Origin: Rheum nobile | Lineage: Eukaryota > Streptophyta > Magnoliopsida > Caryophyllales > Polygonaceae | DNA length: 64,000 nt | Reading direction: 5' to 3' | Assembly (NCBI GenBank): GCA_027886185.1 | Contig: WOAB01000040.1 | Location: forward strand, 6,882,001-6,946,000 | Part shown: positions 1-11,290 of the stretch, in pieces | Layout of the letters: the number at the start of each line of letters is the position of its first letter | How positions within the stretch are numbered: position 1 is the stretch's first letter | Made by a program: the position numbers and the translations under genes | Notes under the pieces: model-generated | What the model was told of the DNA's origin: nothing | The model's input: only the letters and a program-made list of their open reading frames with translations | Database searches by the model: none

Positions 1-1005
1 ACATTTTGGTTGTGACCTACCATTATTCGAATATAAGTGGTGGTACACTTAACTAGTGTCGTTATTCGGGATTCGTCTCATGATATATCTCGTTTCGAGA
101 TTGGTGTGAATTAAAAGTTTTAACATAAATGCACGTTTTGGAATTAAACAAGATAAGTGTTGTTTTGCACATAATTAATATATCATTGGGCGAGAAGTAC
201 AACGTGGAACCTGCATGGTCTCTTGTCTAAAGTAATTCCCCTTTCCAATCTGGATTCACATTATGCGGTGAGGTTGGTTGAGGACCCAAATATTCAATGA
301 GTCATTTTCAAAACTTTGTGTGATAAATATAAACATTTCCAAACAAATTCATTTATTTCCCATAAGACTCAGTTCGTTGGAGTCTTCTCTTGAAACATGC
401 ATTTTCTTTCGTTTCAGTGGAAGTATAGTAGTCATATATCAGTTACCGAGTTATATTCGAGAAACAAGGGTAGTAACTATATATGACTACAAGAACCATT
501 CTATTTTTCACCATTGCACAGTCTTTCATTAGACTGATCAACCTTTCATTTTCCTTGCATTGTTGGCTGGTGTCATCCGTCCTATATGGCACACCAATTG
601 TTGATCTCAGACAACCTTGAAGTAACAAATCGAAGACGAAAGGCTTGTAGTTGGAGAGTGTGATTTAAAGTAATATTATTTTTAAAGTTGTCTAGTATTG
701 ATTTAGTCTTCTTAAATAAATGTATGGCTTAGTTAAGTTAGTCATGTGTTTAGGGTTATTTAAAAAGTCTTTCGGTGTACTGTAATCTCGAGTTGTAAAA
801 CGTATCTCCTCAATGTACGAGAAAAGATTTATTAAAGCTTAAGTAATTCTTTTAAAAAAGTATTCCGCTATTTACTCTTTTATTATTTAATGTTTATTGA
901 TCTATATAAGTAGAATTGTTCCGATTAAAGCCTATGGTGGCTTTGGACTTTACAGTCTGAGGTCACTAGTGTGTGGCACTACCGACATAAGTCGGTGGTG
1001 TTACA
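1..1005 (+). mobile_element. 3' portion of a Ty3/gypsy LTR, cut by the window edge
   Basis: This stretch matches 4443-5447 closely, and it matches the reverse complement of the terminal parts of the LTRs at 35644-38151 and 42098-44569. It ends with the LTR terminus GTCGGTGGTGTTACA at 991-1005. The upstream end lies outside the window. Translated pieces in it are repeat-derived and I see no gene. Confidence 0.75.
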
Positions 1006-1382
1006 AGATTATAACATAATGATAATATACACTAAACACAAAACTCATAAGGGTCACAAAATCAACAAACAAAGACAGATGTCTAGGGTTTTCGAATACG
1101 ATTATTTCACCTCGGGACGGAGTTGATAGAGATTCACTCTGATTTCCTGCCATTTACGAGAGCTAGAGTGTATATTCGAAGATTATGAACAAGAAAGGAC
1201 AATTGATGAGCTTGAATCAAAGAGCTGGAGAAATTCATTCAAAGAATCGCCTCAAAATCGCCTACAAAAGAGAGAGCAAAAAGAACTGATGAAGAGAAAG
1301 CAAAGCGGTTCAAATGACTCTCTTTTTGTAAGAAAGAAGGCGAGGAGCGTGTATAAAACGATAGAAAAGAGCGCATCCCTAA
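1006..1382. repeat. Flank copy X of a 1.4 kb direct duplication
   Basis: The sequence directly after the LTR end is repeated after the second LTR end at 5448-5817. Both copies begin AGATTATAACATAA and run through a TATA-like GTATAAAACG before diverging. LTR end plus flank are therefore duplicated together, which an ordinary LTR insertion does not produce. The second copy continues into unrelated sequence. Confidence 0.8.
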
Positions 1383-2340
1383 AGAATTGTCTCTCCCTAA
1401 AGAATTATAATCTAACACGATTGATGTGTTAAAATATAAAATGTGTAGCGATTTAAATGTGAGGATTTTAAGTGGGTATGTTGTTTATAATGCTTGTGGT
1501 ATAACACTTTCTGGGAGGATTAAGTTGTGAAACTATTGTATTGGGAGAGAGCTCACTTCAATTTAAAGGTTATAGTATAAGGATAAGTTATTATGAGGAC
1601 TTCAATAAAGGATGTACTAAAGTGATTTGTCTTATATGCACTTAAGGAATAAGGTAAGAAATGTTACTCATGTATGTGTATGGAAGGGTTAGGAAGAAAG
1701 TGATTGATTTTGTTGGTGATAAATCATTAATCAAAATGATATTTTGAGGAAAGTAGGAATAATATCTTATGTGATTTGTATTGGGAAAAATTAAGAATCC
1801 TAAAGATTTTATATTAGAGGTTGATTAACGGAATGAGTTAAATTATTCTTGGAAATATCTTAAGTTAGAAATGGCATAAGGGCCAAATTTGATTAAGATA
1901 AATAATGGAATGGATGGATGTACCTTTAAAGGATAAGAGGATATAATGTTTTGGAGTTACTAGAATTTGATATTCGGGTTATAAGTGAGTTTAATGTATG
2001 AACTTTGGGTTTTAATTATAAAGAGGAAATTAGGAGAGAAATGTGTATTCTCATGCTTAAAGTGTATTAAGATCGTTATGACGATTTTGGAGACTATTAC
2101 TCTAAGGTAGTTATGATCTTGTAGATATATATTAAGAGTTATTACATGGCATAATATATGGAGACGAGATATACGAGATAATTTTATGGTTGACAAAATG
2201 GATCGACTTTCCTAGGAGTAATTTTGAGGAGGAAATAATTAAGGATACTAAGCTCAAGTATTGAGGTTAATGTGGAAACTGATTCCTCTATCTTGGTAGT
2301 GCTAGTTTCGGGGCCGAAACTATTATTAAGGGGGTAGTAT
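1383..2340 (+). mobile_element. Ty3/gypsy 3' internal region with polypurine tract
   Basis: Non-coding internal sequence of an LTR element on the plus strand. Its last part resembles the reverse complement of 38152-38350. A shared phrase CTAGTTTCGGGG is followed by the polypurine tract ATTAAGGGGGTAGTAT at 2325-2340, which directly abuts the LTR starting TGTAACA. No reverse transcriptase, RNase H or integrase motif is readable. The left limit is approximate. Confidence 0.6.
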
Positions 2341-5300
2341 TGTAACAATACTCATTTTATCATAAGGGTATTAATGTAAATTTCATATATTTTATTTTGA
2401 TAATAATAAAATTTATGAAATTTATTTAATTCCCTTTAGAGGAGTAATTTAAATTTTCATTAACTTAAGTTTAAAAGTTAGGTTAAGATAATTTTCGTAC
2501 AAATTATCAAATGGGTTATAATAGTATGGTGTAGAAATAAATAATTAAGTATAACCACGAATGTGGTTTTGGGAATTTTTAGGTATATAATAAAGGTTAT
2601 AAGAATTATTATGTTTATCCATGAGAGGATAAAATAATACTTAACCTAATTAAGTTATCTTTTTATATCAATATGTAGGGTTATTAGAGATCTATCAAAC
2701 CCCTATAAATACTAGGGGTGAGCAAACGGATCGATCTGATCCGATCCGATCCGTTATACCGGATATCCGGTTTAAAAAATTTACAAAACCCCGATCCGTA
2801 TCCGGTCCGTTTTGAAACGGATATCCGGTAAAAAGGACTCGGATTGGATCGGATATCTGAGCCGGATATCCGAATTATCCGGTTACTACAAATCTATTAA
2901 AAATAAATCAATATATTCATTTTTTAAATTCAAAAGTAATAAATTTGTAAATTAAGAAATAAAATGTGTAGGTTGTTTCTTAATTTGTTCGTACGATTTA
3001 AATTATATATACACTTACTATTCATATGAAAATGTATTTACAATATTTTACTTGGACAACAATATAAATATGTGATTAAGGATGTAAAATTTATTAATAT
3101 ATTACTCAATATATTAGTTATAATAAACAAATTTATGATTATAAATAGTATATGAATAGTACCGGATATTTTCGGATATCCGGTAAGCTAAATATCTCGA
3201 TCCGTATCCGGTTCAAGTATCCGGCAAAATCACCCGGATCGGATCGGATACGGATAAAAACTTAAAGGATATTTTCGGATACGGATTTTTAGGATACGGA
3301 TCGGCGGATTTTCGGATCGGATCAGCCAGATCGGATATATTTGCTCACCCCTAATAAATACCCCTTCACCCATGAATTAAATTCATCCAATTTGGAGAGT
3401 TAGGGTTTCGGCATTCCATAAAATTGTGTGAGCTTCCAGGGTAAAATCCTCCTTCGTTATGGCACCTCCAGTTACGATTCAAGTATCAAAATCTTCGTCT
3501 TGAAGTCACAAATCCAACGACACTAACCACGAGCCATTTGGTGGTCATACGAGTTCGAATCAAGCCCTTGAACGCACAGTTGTTCAATCCACGATTTTGG
3601 GTAAATCTACCATTCATGTTTTTTGGTATTTTTGGGGGTTAATCTTGATTAGATTGGCCAATTAAGATTTCTTAGGGATAATTTGGGTTAATGTTAAATT
3701 AGGAGTGTTAAAATTTAATTTAACATATTTATGGGTATTATCTTATATTATGAATTGTTAAATTATAACATTTCATATAGATAATAGTTGGGTTAGAAAT
3801 TCATTAGAAGTTGTAAATAATTTAATTGATTAATTTATTTATGGTATGATTATTCAAAATATACGACTAAAGAAATTTTTAGTATTGTATAGATAATCGT
3901 ATATCAAGTAGCCTCGATAATTGATTTATTTAGACTTAAAGAAATCTAATTAGAAAGCGAGACAAGTGTCGTTCAATTTCCGTTATCCAATAAATTATCT
4001 CAATATAATTTATATATTTTGTGTGATTTGGGTACGTCTCGGAATTATCAGGAATCCAGTTCGTCGACTAGAATCGATCTTCTCTCGAACGTCGACACAT
4101 CGTTTTTCTGACAAAACGACTCAAGGCAAGTGGCGGTTTGCTCTTACATTTATTCCATATTTTCCTTAATTGACAATTAATTAAGTTGGGATAAATATTC
4201 TTAATTTGTGTTTGGGAACTTATGTGATAAATTAGTGTGGAAAATGTATCCTATATATTAGGTTGTATATTTCACTAGCAATGACCCTCGTGTATATATA
4301 CATACATACATATATATATTATCATAGGGTGCTAGATGAACTTTGGTGTGGACTTGTATGCTTAGTTAGCACGAGTATTCGTAGGAACGTTATTTACCTT
4401 GCGAGGTTTAGGGGTTTCTTTATAACTTGGTATTAGGAGGATTATCGCCCTAATACTTTTTGGTCATTACCTACCCTTATTCGAATATAAGTGGTGGTGC
4501 ACTTAGCTAGTGTCGTTAGTCGGGATTCGTCCAATGATATATCTCATTTCGAGATTGGTGTGGATTAAAAGCTTAATGTAAATGCACATTTTGGAATTAA
4601 ATAAGATAAGTATCGTTTTGCACATGATTAATATACCCTCAGGCGAGAAGTACAACGTGGAACCCGCCCGGTCTCTTGTCTAAAGTATGTCCCCTTTCCA
4701 ATCTGGATTCGCATTATGCGGTGAGGTCGGTCGAGGACCCAAATATTCAACGAGTCATTTTCAAAACTTCGTGTGATAAATATAAACGTTCCCAAACAAA
4801 TTCATTTATTTCCCATAAGACTTATTTTGTTGGAGGATTCTCTTGAAGCATGCATTTTCTTTCGTTTCAGTAGAAGTATAGTAGTCATATACCGTTTACC
4901 GAGTTTTATTAGAGAAACAAGGGTAGTGACTATATACGACTACAAGAACCATTATGTTTTCACCCTTGTACAGTCTTTCATTAGACTGACTAACCTTGCA
5001 TTTTCCTTTCATGGTTGGATGGTGTCATCCGTCTTATATGGCACATCAGTGGTTGATCTCAGACAACCTTGAAGTAACAAATCGAAGGCGAAAGACTTGT
5101 AATTGGAGAGTGTGATTTCAAGTAACATTATTTTTAAAGTTGTCTAGTATTGATTTAGTCTTCTTAAATAAACGTAAGACTTAGTTAAGTTAGTCATGTG
5201 TTTAGGGTTATTTAAAAAGTCTTTCGTTGTACTCTAATCTCGAGTTGTAAAACTTATCTTCTCAATTTACAAGAAAGATTTAATAAATGTTAAGTAATTC

Positions 5301-5447
5301 TTTTAAAAAAGTCTTCCGCTATTTATTGTTTTATTATTTAATGTTATCTAAGTATAATTGTTCCGATTGGAGCCTAGGGTGGCTTTGGACTTTACAGTTT
5401 GAGTTCACTGGCGTGTGACACTACCGACATAAGTCGGTGGTATTACA
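2341..5447 (+). mobile_element. Ty3/gypsy-type LTR, about 3.1 kb, interrupted by a hAT MITE
   Basis: The LTR starts TGTAACAATACTC just after a polypurine tract and ends GGTGGTATTACA. Without the 641 bp MITE and one 8 bp target duplication it is about 2.46 kb, similar to the minus-strand LTRs at 35644 and 42098. The downstream half is shared with those (for example GGCAAGTGGCGG near 4125), but the upstream U3 half differs, so this is a related subfamily. The second internal polypurine tract of the minus-strand LTRs is absent here. Confidence 0.75.
2713..3353. mobile_element. hAT-type MITE with CCGGATATCC motif arrays
   Basis: Terminal inverted repeats TAGGGGTGAGCAAA and TTTGCTCACCCCTA are bounded by perfect 8 bp target duplications ATAAATAC at 2705-2712 and 3354-3361. 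Both ends carry dense copies of GATCCG and CCGGATATCCGG, on both strands, around an AT-rich centre. There is no coding capacity. It sits inside the LTR and so is younger than it. Confidence 0.93.
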
Positions 5448-5817
5448 AGATTATAACATAATATACATTAAACACAACACTCATTAGGGTCACAAAATCA
5501 ACAAACAAAGACATATCTCTAGGGTTTTCGAATACGATTATTTCACCTCGGGACGGAGTTGATAGAGATTCACTATGATTTCCAGCCATTTACGAGAGCT
5601 AGTGTGTATATTCAAAGATTAGGAACAAGAAAGGACAATTGATGAGCTTGAATCAAAGAGCTGGAGAAATTCGTTCGAAGAATTGCCTCGAAATCGCTTA
5701 CAAAAGATAGAGCAAAGAGAACTGATGATAAGAAAGCAAAGTGGTTCAAATTACTCTCTTTTTGTAAGAAAGAAGGTGAGGAGCGTGTATAAAACGATAG
5801 AAAAGAGTGCGTCCCTC
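5448..5817. repeat. Second copy of flank X
   Basis: Near-copy of 1006-1382 with small indels, beginning immediately after the LTR end at 5447. The copies diverge around the phrase CATCCCT/CGTCCCT. Together with 4443-5447 versus 1-1005 this gives a direct duplication of about 1.4 kb at a spacing of about 4.4 kb. Confidence 0.8.
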
Positions 5818-6074
5818 CTGTCTTTCCCTCCCACTCGCGAAATGTGAGCCAAACGATCAAACTCCATCCAACGGTCGAAATCAGTCTGCATCTTCACACA
5901 CTAAAAACAATGTGCATGAGAACCGTTTACTATTAGATTATATTATAATTAATAATTTGTTGTTAACGAAAGGGTCTTAGATCTCAGCGTTACAGCGATA
6001 AATATTTTACCCTTACAAATATTGTTAAACCCGAAATAATATTTTGCCCTTACGAATAATATTTTGCCCTTACC
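5818..6074. other. Intergenic sequence, no gene seen
   Basis: AT-rich, with three short copies of AATATTTTRCCCTTAC between 6001 and 6072. I see no coding region or terminal repeats. Confidence 0.5.
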
Positions 6075-7285
6075 CTATGGTGGTGCATATGGCATAAAAG
6101 AAACCTCACACTTTTTGATCCAAGCCAAATAGGAAACACAAAAGATGTTAGTACCAAAACAACAAATCAATAATTGGGAAAAACAAAGAATATGAAGAGG
6201 ATGAAAAAACTCAGACAAGGAAAATAAGAAATCTTAAGTGGAACGGCCTCCAACAAATCATTATAAATCAACTTTGATGGATCTAAACTACAAGATGGCT
6301 CTGCTGCTATTGGTTTCATTATCAAGAACCACCATGCAGAACCAATAGTTATGTACTCACAAAAATGTGGATAAACAGTATTGTTACAATCGAAGCTCTA
6401 GCAATGAGAAAAAGCATATCAACAACTATAAACCTTGGTCTTAAAACTATTGTCATTAAAGGTCAGTGGCGGAGCCACATGTAGCCCCCACTGGGTTTTT
6501 AAAAATAAAAATAAAAAATTGTACTTTTATTGTATTTTTGTGTATTTCTTTTTATGTATTTTTACTTTAAATCTGCATTTTTAATGTTATTTTTTCTAGA
6601 AGCTTTTTTTAATTATTTTTGTAGAGCTTACTAGTAATTTTTCAAAATTATTAGTTAGCTTCTGAATAAAGTAGTTTTAGTTGAGGAAATATTACGTCTA
6701 TTTTTTTATTTTTTTTGAAGTTAGTATCTTTTACATGTTGTAAGTTGGAACAATTACGGTTTAAAGTATTTTCTGTTATGAAAGGTCTCAAAAGTTGAAT
6801 ACACAATAATTGTTTGATTGCGTATATTCAGAAAGACTTAATAAAATCTATTTAGATTGAATATATTTTTGTAAGATTTAATAATATGATACGTCTAAAG
6901 ACTTTATCTAATTATAATCCTATGTAATTCCTTATATTTATATTTATTATTTATTATTATAACAATAAATTATTTTAGCTCTCATTGGACTAAAATCCTG
7001 CATCCACCCCTGTTAAAGGTGATAACTTGTGTTTGATTAATGCAGTTATATGAAGTTGGAACTGTCCTTGAAAGATTGAGATGGTCGTCGCTGACATCCT
7101 TTGTCACCTACGGAAGTTCGAACATGTGTAATTTTTTTTTTTTTTTTTGGGGAGGTAAACTGGGTGACAGATCATCTCACTCGACCGGTTACTTGTTTCT
7201 AGATCATTGCTTGTCTGATCTCATGGGATGCTCTTAGATCGCTTATTAACCCCGTTAGGCCACCCAAATCTTTTCCTTATAAAAA
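6075..7285 (+). pseudogene. LINE-type RNase H (RVT_3) pseudogene, split by a hAT MITE
   Basis: The reading begins with WCIWHKRN, typical of the region before the RNase H domain in plant non-LTR elements. It continues with FDGSKLQDGSAAIGFIIKNH near 6265 and EALAMRKSI near 6395, which is the plant RVT_3 fold with the D-G-S start and the glutamate helix. A one-base frameshift follows MYSQKCG near 6372. The MITE at 6464-7012 interrupts the sequence at IVIKGD. Beyond it the frame resumes as NLCLINAV, then KIEMVVADILCHLRKFEHV with at least two stops. A run of T and a short A run (7282-7288) mark the end. Non-functional; it could also be a relic of a LINE-derived host RNase H gene. Confidence 0.72.
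6464..7012. mobile_element. hAT-type MITE, 549 bp
   Basis: The ends are CAGTGGCGGAGCC and, inverted, CAGGGGTGGATGC. Perfect 8 bp duplications TTAAAGGT flank it at 6456-6463 and 7013-7020. The interior is AT-rich and non-coding. Removing the element with one duplication copy rejoins the RNase H reading frame of the surrounding pseudogene. Confidence 0.9.
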
Positions 7286-7441
7286 AAATGTTAAACCCGA
7301 AACTTCGGTAGCCATTTGTAAGCACATTAAACTCAGTGCTTCCGTAACACCAGAGTATTTGGATGAGGGGTTTCCTGCTACCAGCTGATTCCTATTATCG
7401 ACCATGAATTATCTCCTTGAATTTACTTGTACTCCTCAGTA

Positions 7442-9301
7442 ATGTTCTCTTTTGGGTTCAATTTTGGTTTCTCTTTGACCCTCAAACCTCCAGTTTGGAA
7501 AAACAGTCGAATTATCAGCTGCGGCGAGAGTAAGAGCAGATCTCATGTTGCCATCTCACCTCTTTCTTACCAGAAGTTCGTCGATTTTGCTTTGGATGAA
7601 GCCAAGCACCGCACCCTTCTCGCTCCTTCTCCTATTCAGGTCTTCTTCTCAAAACCCCATCTTCTTGCTACTCGATTTTGCATCTCATCGAATTTGTGTC
7701 TTTGATTTTGTGATTAAATTGTTGACAATTGATGGCGGTGGTGTGATGATAAAGTGAAACTAAAACTTACTATGTGATTTCCCTTCAATTTTAGAGTTTG
7801 CTATATCGTTCTGATCCTACTGATGGTTTATTCGACCAGGAAAAATTCGGTTCTTCTCTTGCTTTAGATGGAAAAACAGAGCTAAATTTACTTTCGTTTA
7901 CTGCTCCTAAGATTAGACTCCTCCGTAGCATGTACATTAATGGCAGTGCCGAAATGCAGGTACCAAATAGCTTATTCCGTTTCTGCCAAAGAAAAAATAC
8001 TACTGCTAGCTTAATTAATAATCCAGTTGTCATTTGTATCCCCTTTTTCAGGTGTTAGACCTTGGCATCTTCCCGGAGGTAGAATATGACTTGCCTATAT
8101 TTTGTGCAAACTTCTTCTCCAACTCCGCTGTAAATTTAGTTGTTCTGTAAGTCATCTTCTGCGCTTCCTTCTCCACTAGCCTGTTCAATTGCTTGTGTTA
8201 TGCGTTGCTTAGATCGCCTCCTTGGATGCTTTTATCTGCAAAGTGTGAAATTCACTTTGTTAATGAATAATTCCCAGGGACCTTAACCCTCTCTATGATG
8301 TTATTTGCAATACGGAGTACAAGAACAAGTACTACAAGAGTCTATTACATCTCGGCCATGAGTATTCAGAAGTAAGCTTTGCTATTTGGTTGAAGAATGA
8401 GAATCACATTTCAGTTGCTATCATGTATCGATTTCCTGGCTCGGAAATTTACACTGATTTTCATGCAGCCTTTGGCATGGGGAGGAAAGATTACAGGCGA
8501 GTCTATGAGGTTTTTCTCGCCCATTGTCCTTTGGACAAGATTTAGCCCAAGCCAAGACAAGCACGATGTGTTGTTCACTGCATTCAAGGACTATTTCAGG
8601 GTATAATATGCCTTAGTGTTAGATTGGATATCCTTGTTCTTCTAGTCCCTGGTAATGATGCTTGTTCATATTCAACCTGCAGGCATGGCTTGAGTTGATG
8701 GAGCATGCGCAGGAGGAGACTAATGACTCTCGTATTATGTGCAACCGTGAAGCTCAACACAGATATCTTACATGGAGGGCAGAGAAGGTATTCTTTGTTC
8801 AGTACTCTTCAAAGTGGTTCTTTTCCCTACTGGCTGATATGAGCATGGTTTCTCAGTCGTTACATTGGTCGTACTGTTAGGATGAACGAAAACCACAGAT
8901 AAGTTTCAATGAATATGGAGCATTAAAGATGGTTAAAGTCATTGCTAAGTATACCTTTTTGTGACTCAGGACCCGGGTCATCAACTCTTAAAGAGGTTGG
9001 TTGGTGAGGATCATGCAAAGGTGTAAATAGCTCCCTTGAGTGATCTACTGTGTGAACTTTGAAGATCTTATTCTGGCTGCAAAATGGTTAACTAATATTG
9101 GCTAATATAGTGTTGCCATTCCTATAGGACTTGCTCAGAAACTTCCTTTTTAAAGGAGTTGATGAGCTGGGAAGCAAGAGTTTCCTAGACTACTTCCCCG
9201 AGTATCGGCTAGAAGATGGAATGGTAAGCAACAAGCGTAGCATGATGGGGAAATCCTTTGAGCATCGACCATGGGATGACAAAGGGGAGTTTATCGGTTA
9301 A
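7442..9301 (+). CDS. HY2: Phytochromobilin:ferredoxin oxidoreductase (phytochromobilin synthase)
   Basis: Ferredoxin-dependent bilin reductase that converts biliverdin IX-alpha to 3Z-phytochromobilin, the phytochrome chromophore, in plastids. Eight exons read in frame with GT-AG introns: 7442-7639, 7795-7959, 8052-8146, 8278-8371, 8469-8600, 8683-8787, 8970-9020 and 9128-9301. They encode 337 residues, close to the roughly 330 usual for plant HY2. The first 40 or so residues are rich in Ser, Lys and Arg, which fits a plastid transit peptide. Family motifs in order are DGKTELNLLSF, KIRLLRSM, PIFCANFF, LDLNPLYD, AWGGKITGES, FFSPIVLWTRF, AQHRYLTWRAEKDPGH, LLKRLVGE and SFLDYFPEY. The ATG at 7442 is the first one open into exon 1; the ATG at 7404 runs into a stop after 12 codons. 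No defect is seen. The identification rests on matching the family across its whole length. Confidence 0.97.
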
Positions 9302-10550
9302 GCGGCCTCATTTAAGCTAAACTACTGAAATTCTAGTTCCAGTAGTTCACTTTGGCTACCTTTTTTGGAGCTCAGAATTTTGAAAAGAAGCTCCATTTAG
9401 TGGATGGATCAAGGAAACAAATAACTTGCAAATTTGCTAGTCCAATCCAAGAGACTCCAATTCATTTTACACCTGATTACATAGCCAGGACATGACAAGG
9501 ATTGTGTTGAAGTTGATTTCTTCCTCTCTTTTCGCTGGCAATTTAGTTTGATGTTGGGTCAATTTTGTGTTGAAATTTTGCACCATCATGCTTGCATAGC
9601 AACTTTTGGCCTTTGTTTACAGTAGGTCTCCAGTGCAGTTCTTTCTTGTTGTGCACAACTTTTATGATAAGAATCGTATCAAATGTTCACTCAGCCATGG
9701 TATAATCGTGTGTTGCATATGTGATACAAAATGGGTGTTTTAACTTGTGCGAAATCTGCTTTGGGTTCGAGCTCAAGCACTGGTATGTGGTTTTGCTTGT
9801 ACTGATTTGAATCACAGGATTTTGTAACTGAATTGATGAAAGATTGATCAAAGAATTGAGTTTGATGATCAGCTGAGCTTGATGAATAATTCAGTTTCAT
9901 CTTGGATCTAATACATAAACTGAATCAAATTTTGGATCTCGTACAAAATGGTCCTAGAAATTCTGAAAATCTACTATATCTCCCTAATCCATTAATTGTG
10001 TAGGCAAGTCTTTAGCAAAATAATAAATTGACATATGACCCTTGCTAATTGGCAAAGCAATGAATGACAATTGTCCCCTTAACTGCCCTCAAACAAGCAC
10101 CTTCCTATGACTTTGCTTAGGGTGGATGTCTTCAAATAATGCATTATTTCGCATTAAATTATAATAAATCATTAATTTAATATAAGATAATGCATTAATG
10201 TATTCTAATTGGAATCCAAATGGACCCTTAAAGTGCTGTCAACTGGCTTTGCGGTTATCTTCCTTACATGGTACACGCACGATGTGTCTGTTACCAAATC
10301 CCAATTCTTCTTTAGTTTTTCAGTGTGATCTTTTTTGTCTCTTGTTACATATTTTGTATTCCAAAATTCTATTTTTTGTCTCCGTTCGTCTTTAAAGCAG
10401 GGAGTGAAAGAGAGCATGAAGGGAGTAAAGATTGGATAAGAAGTTTATCGATGGCCGAGGCAAGATGTTAGCTGCGGCCGAGTTGGTGGCAAAGTCGGTG
10501 AGGCTCCGGTTGGGTGTCTTGCACATCTCTTTCCTGATGTCTTGAGAGTT
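9302..10550. other. HY2 3' flank and intergenic sequence
   Basis: The first few hundred bases are the likely 3' UTR of HY2. An imperfect palindrome of ATAATGCATTA type lies at 10135-10200 and resembles a decayed small MITE. A short open stretch at 10451-10545 starts ATGGCCGAGGCAAG but has no family I recognise. No other gene is seen. Confidence 0.4.
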
Positions 10551-10717
10551 TGTTTGGTAATATATTTATAAAGATTTTTTTGGTTAAAAATTACTTTTTT
10601 GAAAGAAGTAGTTTTTTAAATTTGTCAAACAAGAGTGTTATGGGGAAATGTAAAAGTAGTAGAAAAAATACTTTTTTGCAAAAACAAAAGTCTTTATCAA
10701 TAATGTGCCAAACAAGG
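10551..10717. mobile_element. Probable fold-back MITE
   Basis: Starts GTTTGGTAATATATTTATAA and ends with the imperfect inverse, reading GTTTGGCACATTATTGATAA on the other strand. About 60 bp at each end pair with mismatches. No clear target duplication and no coding capacity. Confidence 0.5.
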
Positions 10718-10752
10718 CGTGAATTGTTGATAAAGTTGGGGTACCGTAGCTT

Positions 10753-11166
10753 TAGACCTGATCAAACACAGGTCCGGGTCGGGCCGAACCCATTTTTAGC
10801 CCGTTTTTGCGGGCCGTGTCCGGGCCAGGCCCGTTCGTCGGGCCTGAACCCTTAACCGTACCCGCCCGTAAGTCCTGGTCGGGCCGGCCAGCGGGCAGCC
10901 CGAATAATCATTTGCGACATGTATTTAATACATGTTTTAAACAACCTGCTTAGTAGAAAACATTCTAAAAACCTGCTTAATATATTTTACAAGTCCATAA
11001 CATGCTAAATAAGTAACTTGGCAACTTTTTTTAATGGATTTTTTAATATAGTTTTATATATTTATATAAATATGCGGGCCGCGGGCCGGACTGAGCGGCC
11101 CGTACAGGCCTGAACTTGTAACTGGGATCGACCCGCTTACCTGTTCAGGCCGGGCCAAACGGCCCG
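10753..11166. mobile_element. Partial hAT-like element with GGGCCG/CGGGCC motif array
   Basis: Begins TAGACCTGATCAAAC and has GC-rich ends dense in GGGCC, GCCCG and CGGGC around an AT-rich core, the same layout as the intact hAT MITEs in this window. The right end breaks off at CCCGTTTGG without the matching terminal repeat, and no target duplication is seen. Classified by architecture only. Confidence 0.5.
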
Positions 11167-11290
11167 TTTGGGCATACATACGCGTGCGCATGCGCAATGC
11201 GCATACATACGCCTTTGCATGCGCACTGCGCATACATACGCGTATGTATGTGCAGTGTGCATACATTTGCCTATGTATGCGCACACGTTC
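11167..11290. repeat. Alternating purine-pyrimidine repeat (GCATACATACG type)
   Basis: About 120 bp of near-uninterrupted alternation of GC, AC and AT steps, with repeated units of GCATACATACGC and self-complementary TGCGCA and GCATGC. It directly abuts the broken end of the element to the left. Confidence 0.8.
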
